This document shows positions 57,931-64,000 of a stretch of DNA of 64,000 bases, piece after piece. The notes under the pieces were generated by a model. It worked only from the letters and a program-made list of their open reading frames with translations. It did not search any database and was not told the origin of the DNA. The stretch spans positions 496,001 to 560,000 of the forward strand of contig CAVZJM010000002.1 in assembly GCA_963775625.1 (NCBI GenBank), written 5' to 3'. Position numbers and translations under genes: made by a program. This stretch comes from JAIBJN01 sp963775625. Lineage in GTDB: Bacteria; Actinomycetota; Thermoleophilia; Gaiellales; Gaiellaceae. The first letter of the stretch is position 1, and each line of letters opens with the position of its first letter.

Positions 57931-59075
57931 GCGGCGACCCCGGAACGGCCCCGCGGACGCGGCGTCTGGTGCTCGTCGTCGGCATCGGCCGCAGCGGCAC
58001 GAGCCTCTTCGCCGGCATCCTCAGCCAGCTGGGGTTCCGGGTTCCTCAGCCCGAGGTGAAGGCTGACGACACCAACCCGCGTGGCTTCAACGAGCCACGC
58101 TGGGTCGTCGACTTCCACACGCGTCTCATGCGGGCCCGGCGCGTCACCGTGTTCGACTCTCGCCCTGCAGCCTGGGAGATCACGACGAACGCGGTGGAGG
58201 ACGACGCGGCGTTCCGAGACCTGCGCTCGTGGCTGACCGTCCAGTTCGTCGGCGCGGACAGCGTGGTCGTCAAGGACCCGCGCATTGCCTGGTTCTTGCC
58301 GCTCTGGCTCCGCTGCGCGGATGATCTGGGCGTCGAGGCGTCCTTTGCCACCTTGCTTCGACAGCCGCCCGAGGTCGTGCGCAGCGCCCGCCAGTGGTAC
58401 GGAACCTGGCAGGCCGACGCGAGCCGCGCCGCCGCCTGGCTCAACGTCACTCTGCACACGGAGCTTGCGACGCGTGGCGCTCGGCGGGCGTTCGTTCGCT
58501 ACGACGCGCTGCTCGAGGACTGGTCGCGGGAGATCTCCCGCGTCGGCGGCCTCCTCGAGGTGCCGTGGCTCTCGGATATCGAGCGCGATCGTCACCCCGC
58601 TGTGGAGGCCTTCGTGGAGCCGGGGCTTCGCCGGGCGACGGTCGGCTGGGACGAGGTCTCGGTGCCGGCGGCCCTGTGTGAGCAGGTCGATTCCGTCTGG
58701 GATCTGGTCTCCGCGATCTCGCAGAACGGAGATAGCAAGGGCGTGCAGGCGTCGCTGGACGAGGCTCGCGCAGCCTACGTCAGGCTCTACGAGGACGCGG
58801 AGGCCATCGCACAGTCCTCGGTGACGGCCGTGAAGCCGAAGCGCGGGCGAGCGGTCGCCGCCGCCGGTCGGCCGGGCGCCAACGCGGCGAAGGGCGGTCG
58901 GGGGCTGCCTCGTTTTGGCTTCCTCGTGCGCTTCCGCGAGCGCGTCGTCTCGGTCGGGAGGCTGAACAGGCTGTTGGTACGACTGGCGCTCCTGGTACCC
59001 GTGCGCTACCGCGAACGATTGCCGGTGCCGGTGGTCCGAGCAGGCCTGCGCCTGGTGCGTGGGCTTCGCCGCTAA
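57927..59075 (+). CDS. Sulfotransferase-like protein
   Basis: A 382-residue protein from GTG 57927. The start LVLVVGIGRSGTSLFAGILS is a PAPS 5'-phosphosulfate-binding loop, and VVVKDPRIAWFLPLW is the typical second block; RLWYD-type acceptor residues cannot be set. The C-terminal part (from about residue 290) is basic and low-complexity (VKPKRGRAVAAAGRPGANAA). It is inferred to sulfate a glycan or polymer using PAPS from cysC. It is flanked on both sides by glycerophosphotransferase genes, in one unit. Confidence 0.7.
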   Translation: MSGDPGTAPRTRRLVLVVGIGRSGTSLFAGILSQLGFRVPQPEVKADDTNPRGFNEPRWVVDFHTRLMRARRVTVFDSRPAAWEITTNAVEDDAAFRDLRSWLTVQFVGADSVVVKDPRIAWFLPLWLRCADDLGVEASFATLLRQPPEVVRSARQWYGTWQADASRAAAWLNVTLHTELATRGARRAFVRYDALLEDWSREISRVGGLLEVPWLSDIERDRHPAVEAFVEPGLRRATVGWDEVSVPAALCEQVDSVWDLVSAISQNGDSKGVQASLDEARAAYVRLYEDAEAIAQSSVTAVKPKRGRAVAAAGRPGANAAKGGRGLPRFGFLVRFRERVVSVGRLNRLLVRLALLVPVRYRERLPVPVVRAGLRLVRGLRR

Positions 59076-59079
59076 CGTC

Positions 59080-62000
59080 ATGTCGGGTCGAGTCAGCGTC
59101 GTCGTCCCCGTTTACAACGTCGCCGCCTACCTCGACACGTGCCTGGAGTCGCTCGCCCAGCAGACGTTCCAGGACCTCGAGGTCGTCATGGTCGACGACG
59201 GCTCGACGGACGAGAGCGCCGAGATCGCCGAGCGCTTCGCGGCCCGCGATTCGAGATTCCGCCTGGTGCAGAAGGCCAACGCCGGGCTCGGCGCGGCCCG
59301 CAACACCGGCGCTCGCCACGCGTCGGGAGAGTTCCTCGCCTTCGTGGACAGCGACGACGTCGTCCCGCGTCACGCCTACGAGTACCTGCTCGGAGCGCTG
59401 GACGAGAGCGGCTCCGACTTCGCGTCCGGGAACGTTCGCCGGCTCACGTCCCACGGCACGCAGAGATCGGCGTTCCAGTCCAAGGTGTTCGAGCGAACGC
59501 GCCTCCGCACGCACATCACCCGCTACCCACCGCTCCTCGCGGATCGGACTGCCTGGAACAAGCTCTTCCGGCGTTCGTTCTGGGACCACAATCGCCTGAG
59601 CTTCCCCGTGGGCGTCCTGTACGAGGACATCCCGGTCACGATCCCTGCGCACTACCTGGCGAAGTCCGTCGACGCCGTCGAGCAGACGGTGTACCTGTGG
59701 CGGATGCGGGAGGGCGCCGACCTGTCGATCACGCAGCGCCGCGCGGGGACGAAGCCGCTGCGGGATCGCGTTGCCGCCGTCGACTCCGTCAGCCGGTTTC
59801 TCGGCGCGCAGGGATTCGCGGTCTCGAAGGCGGCCTACGACCGTACGGTCGTAGGCAACGACCTTCGCTTCTTCCTCGACGTGCTGCCCCGCGCGGACGA
59901 CGAGTACCGGCGGCTGTTCCTCGACCTCGCCAACGAGTTCATCGACCGGGCCGACAGCTGGGCGCTCGACCAGCCGCAGGCGATCGACCGGCTGAAGTGG
60001 GAGCTCGTACGCCGTCGCGCGCTGCCGGAGCTCCTCGAGGTGCTTCGCTTCGAGGACGAGAGTCTCCCCGACGTGCCGCCGGTGCGGGTGGGACGGCGCT
60101 TCTACGGCGACTATCCCTACCGAAACGACGAGCAGCTGCGGATTCCCTCTCGCACCTACCGGCTGGGCGTCGAGCTCTCGCCGGTGTTCAAGCTGAACTC
60201 CGTCCGCTGGGAGGGCCAGGTCCTTCGGATCGAGGGCTACGCGTACATCAACGTCGTCGGCGCGCCGAGGCCCGACTCACAACGGGTGGAGGTGGTCGCG
60301 CGGCGCCGGTCCCTGCTGCGCAGGCGGCTGCGATTCGCGACCGAGCCCGTTCGGCGGCCTGACGTCACGAGCGGCATGTCCCAGCAGGTTGCCGCCCTCG
60401 ACTGGTCCGGCTTCGTCGCCAGGCTTGACGTCGCTCAGCTGAAGCGCAAGGGACGCTGGCAGGAGGGAATCTGGGGCATCGGCGTCGTGGTCACGACGCC
60501 CGGCGCCACCCGCAAGAGCTGGAAGCCGGAGCCCGCGTCGCTGTATCCGCCTCCGCTCGCCGAGCTCGAGCTCGACGACGGAACTCGCGTGCGGGCAGGG
60601 CTCGGGTCCACGGGCAGGCTGACGATCGAGGTTCAGCGCCGCCGGTCTGTGGTCACGGCCTGTGAGCTCGACGACGGCGTGCTCCGCCTGCAGGGAGAGC
60701 TCGGCTTCGCCGCGGGCGCCAAGCCGGAGCTGCACGTCACCCGCCGGCTGGGCGGCGCGACGCTCGTCTACCCGGTGTACGTCGACCGTCACAGCCGGCC
60801 CGCCACCTTTCTCGCGCACCTTCCCATCGAGGACGTCTTCAAGGAGCTCGACGTCGGCGACCAGGCCGCTCACATCGAGCAGAGCGACGGAGTGTCCTGG
60901 GACCTCTCGCTCGCGGTCGCGGGAGGGCTCAAGCCGCTCGCGCTCGACGACGCGCTGCCGGAGTCGACGTGGACTCTTGCCGGTCGGGAGGTCGGCTTGC
61001 ACCGGACGCCCGAGGGCGGGGCCTGCGTCACCGAGGGCTCGTTCAGGCCGGTGGTCACCGATGTGGCGTGGTCGCCCGAGGGGGCGCTGAGCGTCGCGGG
61101 GTCGTTCAGGGGCCCGCCCGGCGACTACGAGCTGGTGTTGACGTCCCCGACGCTCGAGACCTTCAGCGTCCCGGCCGCGCTCGCCGACGAGGGAGGTCGG
61201 TTCGAGGCGGAGGTGACGCCGTCCGCCGTCGTGTCGCCGGTGGGGCAGAGGGTGCTTCCGGAAGGGTCCTGGACGCTCTCGCTGCGCCAGCGCGGCGAGT
61301 CGCGCGACGCTGCCGTTCCCGCCGTGTTCGCGGATGAGCTCCTCGACGAGCTCCCGGTCTCGGCCGAGAACGGCCTCAGGCGGTACCACGTCGGCACCGA
61401 GGACGGCGACTCCGTGACCCTCGCCGTCGAGCGCGATCTCAGGGACGACGAGCGGGGAGGCTTCAACCAGCGTCGGCTCAGGGGCTCGTTCTATCCGTCG
61501 AAGCGCGTGCTCGATCTGCGCGACGCGGTGGTCTACGACAGCTTCGGCGGCCGCGAGTACTCCGACAGCCCTCGCGCGATCCACGAGGAGCTCGTGCGCC
61601 GGGGCGCGCCCCTCGAGCATCTCTGGGTCGTGCGCGACGAGGCCTTTCGGGTGCCGGAGACAGCCGTCGCGCTGCGCCAGGGAAGCAGGGAGTACTACGA
61701 GACGCTCGCCCGTGCCCGCTACGTCGTTGCCAACGACCACTGGCCTAGCTGGTTCCTGCGCCGGCCCGACCAGACCTGCGTCCAGACGTGGCACGGGTTC
61801 CCGCTCAAGCGGCTCGGCTACTCGCTGGCCGACCGGCCGACGGCGCTCCGCGCGTACCGGCGAGTGCTGGGCCAGAAGCCGGAGAACTGGCAGTACGTGC
61901 TGTCGCCGGCGCCGGTCGCGACGCCGATCCTCGAGCACGCCTTCCCGGTTGGAGCTGAGGTGCTCGAGACCGGGCTGCCGCGCACGGATCTCCTGCTCCG

Positions 62001-62647
62001 TCCGGACCGGGAGCGGCTGGCGGAGGACGTGAAGCGCCTGCTCGGCGTCGAGGGGAAGCGAGTCGTGCTCTATGCGCCGACCTACCGGGACCACCTCCAC
62101 AACCGCCTCGGCCGGCGTCCGGCTCAGCTTCGCAACCTGCCGGCATACGCCGCCGCCCACAGGCGGGACGGCTACCGGCTCGGGCCGCTCCTCGATCTGG
62201 CGGCTCTCCGCTCGGCCCTGGGAGACGACGACGTCGTCCTCTTCCACAGGCACCGGCGCATCGTCGACGCGCTTCCCGGCGACCTCGACCTCATCGACAT
62301 CTCGGGCCTCCCGGACCCGGGCGACCTTCTGCTCGCGGCGGACGTCCTGATCACGGACTACTCGGCGGTCATGGTCGACTTCGCTTCCACGGGCCGCCCG
62401 ATCGTGCTCTTCACTCCGGACTTCGAGGACTACCGGGACGAGATCCGCGGGTTCAGCGTCGACTTCGAGGCCGACGCGCCCGCGCCGCTTCTCAAGACGA
62501 CCGACGAAGTCGTCGAGGTGCTGCGCGATCTCGAGGCGTTCACCGCCGCCCACCGCAGCCGCTACGAGCGGTTCGTCGAGGCCTACTGCTCGCTCAACGA
62601 CGGCTGGCGCTTCGAGCCGCGTCGTCGACCGCCTCTTCTCGAGCTAG
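59080..62647 (+). CDS. Large GT2 glycosyltransferase-TagF fusion (frameshift near 62606)
   Basis: A protein of about 1188 residues. Domains: an N-terminal GT2 fold (1-310) with VSVVVPVYNVAAYLDTCLES and the metal motif FVDSDDV (Asp90, Asp92, Asp93); a middle beta-rich region (about 330-800); and a C-terminal glycerophosphotransferase domain (about 800-1188) with CVQTWHGFPLKRLGYSLADR, LYAPTYRDHLHNRLG and VLITDYSAVMVDFASTGRPI. The frame runs on past the natural end; one extra base near 62606 restores ASSRVVDRLFSS and the TAG at 62645, with the convergent gene ending 3 bp beyond. It likely builds sugar-modified glycerol-phosphate chains. Confidence 0.85.
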
Positions 62648-62650
62648 CCG

Positions 62651-64000
62651 TCAGGGAAGGCCGCGCGGGTACGCGAGCTCGCTCGCCTCCTCGTTGCGAA
62701 CCGCGAAGAAGCGCAGCTCCGTCCCCGCGGCGGGGCCGGCCAGCGCGACCGGAAGCTCGAACACGAAGCCGGCGCCCTCGGGGACCCCGTGTGCCTTCGC
62801 CACGTCGGGTCGGTGAAACGAACTGGCGGTGGAGTAGACGAGGCGTCCATCGGCGAAGACCAGGATGCGGTCGGCGAGCGCTTGGTCGGCGACGTCGGCG
62901 GCCCACCCGACGAAGCGAACGGTGGTGGGCTGGCGTACCCAGTCCTCGACGGCGCCCTCGAGCGCGTCGGGAACCACCGCGATCTCCTGGCCGTTCCCGA
63001 GCCGGATCGCCTCCCCCGCCCCCGTCGCCTCGAGCGTGCCGTCCGAGCCGCCGCCGGCCAGCCGCTCGAGCTCGAGGCCCGCGGTCGAAGGGCGAACGGC
63101 GAGGATCTCGACGGCGTTCCGGCCTTCGAGGAGGGCCGACTCGGGCACCAAGGCGGCGAACCGCGTCCCGCCTCCCAGCTCGACCGCCCGAGTCACGGCG
63201 GCGATGCGGCCGTTCAGGGCGACGGCGAGGTCGAGCGGCGCGTCGGAGCCCTCACCCGAGATCTGGCCCGTGATGTTGACCGGCAGGAGCGGGGAGTCGA
63301 GCGTGACTTCCTGCAACGCCGGCTCGGCGTCGATCGTCGCGCTGAGCCCCGAAGCGCTCCGGATCGCGAGCGCGCCGAGCGGCTCGCCGACCAACTCGGG
63401 GTGGGGCCCGATCGTGTAGACGGAGTCCCACGCTCCGGCCCCGAACACGCTCACCTTGTCGGCGACCGCCGCGGCTGCCTCCGCGGCGACCGTGGCCGAC
63501 GGGACCGAGAGGACGCCGCCGCCGGCTCGCGCGACGACGACGGACGGGCGCTCCGGCGCAGCCGGATCGAGGAGGGAACGGCCGTCGACCGGGGCGGGGA
63601 GAGGAGTGCCGAGCGCCGCGGCGATCGTCGGGAAGATGTCCGTCGTGCGCGCGTCGCGCTCGTCGAGCTCGCCGCTCGTCTGACCCGGCAGCTTGACGAA
63701 GAGCGGAACCGGGGCGATGTCGGCCACGTTGGCCTGCTCGATGCCCCGGCGCCTGCCCCCGGGACGGAAGCTCGTCCCGTGATCGGCGACAACCACGATC
63801 AGGGAGCGGTCGTACAGCCCCGTCGCGCGCAGGCGGTCGAGCGCTGACCCGAGGAGGCGGTCGGCGAAGCCGACCTGAAGCAGATGCCGCTGGTATGCCT
63901 GGGTGACCAGCCAGTCGTCCCCTTCCCAGACGTCCCGCCTCAGGCCCTCGGTGGATGCGTTTCCGTACTGCAAGCCGTCGGGCAGGTAGCGCCACGGACG
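62651..64000 (-). CDS. Sulfatase/LtaS-superfamily protein, C-terminal part (cut by the window end)
   Basis: The frame is open to base 64000, so the N-terminus is outside. The visible part starts WRYLPDGLQYG and has the superfamily metal-site motif LIVVVADHGTSFRPGGRRRG, then VPLFVKLPGQTSGE and ARTTDIFPTIAAALG. About 330 further residues form a beta-rich C-terminal region (FRFVGWAADVADQALADRIL style). Such proteins hydrolyse sulfate esters or transfer phosphoglycerol. Its place next to glycerophosphotransferase and sulfotransferase genes fits either. The catalytic nucleophile is not in view. Confidence 0.75.
   Translation of the reverse strand, partial: RPWRYLPDGLQYGNASTEGLRRDVWEGDDWLVTQAYQRHLLQVGFADRLLGSALDRLRATGLYDRSLIVVVADHGTSFRPGGRRRGIEQANVADIAPVPLFVKLPGQTSGELDERDARTTDIFPTIAAALGTPLPAPVDGRSLLDPAAPERPSVVVARAGGGVLSVPSATVAAEAAAAVADKVSVFGAGAWDSVYTIGPHPELVGEPLGALAIRSASGLSATIDAEPALQEVTLDSPLLPVNITGQISGEGSDAPLDLAVALNGRIAAVTRAVELGGGTRFAALVPESALLEGRNAVEILAVRPSTAGLELERLAGGGSDGTLEATGAGEAIRLGNGQEIAVVPDALEGAVEDWVRQPTTVRFVGWAADVADQALADRILVFADGRLVYSTASSFHRPDVAKAHGVPEGAGFVFELPVALAGPAAGTELRFFAVRNEEASELAYPRGLP

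Noticed and set aside
60277..62553. A 758-residue open frame on the minus strand
   Set aside because: It is antisense to the GT2-TagF fusion gene, which has recognisable motifs throughout; the antisense product shows only charged low-complexity sequence.
59080..63273. A 1404-residue version of the GT2-TagF protein
   Set aside because: The extra tail after LNDG is Arg/Pro-rich antisense of the convergent sulfatase gene. The +1 frame gives a natural TagF C-terminus and a stop at 62647, 3 bp before the convergent stop.
1..64000. tRNA, rRNA or known riboswitch genes
   Set aside because: I looked for cloverleaf-like arms with TTCGA/CCA ends and for common riboswitch cores in the intergenic gaps and saw none; gaps are short and mostly filled by the repeats.

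Overview
This window is a GC-rich bacterial chromosome segment (roughly 70% G+C by eye) that fits an actinobacterium, most likely class Thermoleophilia. The reasons are codon use, frequent GTG/TTG starts, menaquinone made by the futalosine route (MqnA/MqnC/MqnE with UbiD/UbiX), a three-helix Rieske protein, and a split cytochrome b whose second half is fused to cytochrome c. The class assignment is inference. I see no rRNA, tRNA, CRISPR array, prophage or intact transposase gene.

Layout. 1-12.3 kb: acyl-CoA and phenylacetate catabolism (thiolase end, aldehyde dehydrogenase, class III aminotransferase, three enoyl-CoA hydratase-family genes, paaABCD, and a divergent TetR regulator with a near-perfect PaaR-type operator). 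12.5-16.7 kb: a lipid-kinase-like gene and a 2-oxoacid dehydrogenase operon (E1alpha, E1beta, E2). 16.7-26.6 kb: envelope, membrane and repair genes. 26.7-39.1 kb: a respiratory block of hemB, hemL, ubiD, the bc complex, ubiX, menG, a polyprenyl synthase and mqnE-mqnA-mqnC, all on the + strand. 39.3-50.6 kb: surface-sugar genes, a LysR/maleylacetate-reductase pair, rsgA and an exporter. 50.7-56.6 kb: seven tightly packed genes that join a flavoprotein and a two-subunit fumarase to a ComA-like sulfonate-forming enzyme and to sulfate activation and reduction. 56.7-64 kb: two TagF-type glycerophosphotransferases, a sulfotransferase-like gene and a sulfatase-superfamily protein.

The most interesting structure is a family of intergenic elements of about 162-173 bp. 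There are six full copies, one internally deleted copy and one left half. Each has terminal inverted repeats whose sequence differs between copies but matches within a copy, and a covarying central hairpin. Six of the seven copies begin on or inside the stop codon of the upstream gene. One copy supplies the stop codons of both convergent neighbours. The half copy supplies the ribosome binding site, start codon and signal-peptide start of a membrane protein.

Several conserved genes carry single-base frameshifts (ALDH, CHRD protein, hemL, cytochrome b, cytochrome c subunit, flavoprotein, large glycosyltransferase). Eight of the nine are +1 insertions, which looks more like assembly error than biological decay. 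I therefore annotate those genes as whole coding regions and give the shift positions.
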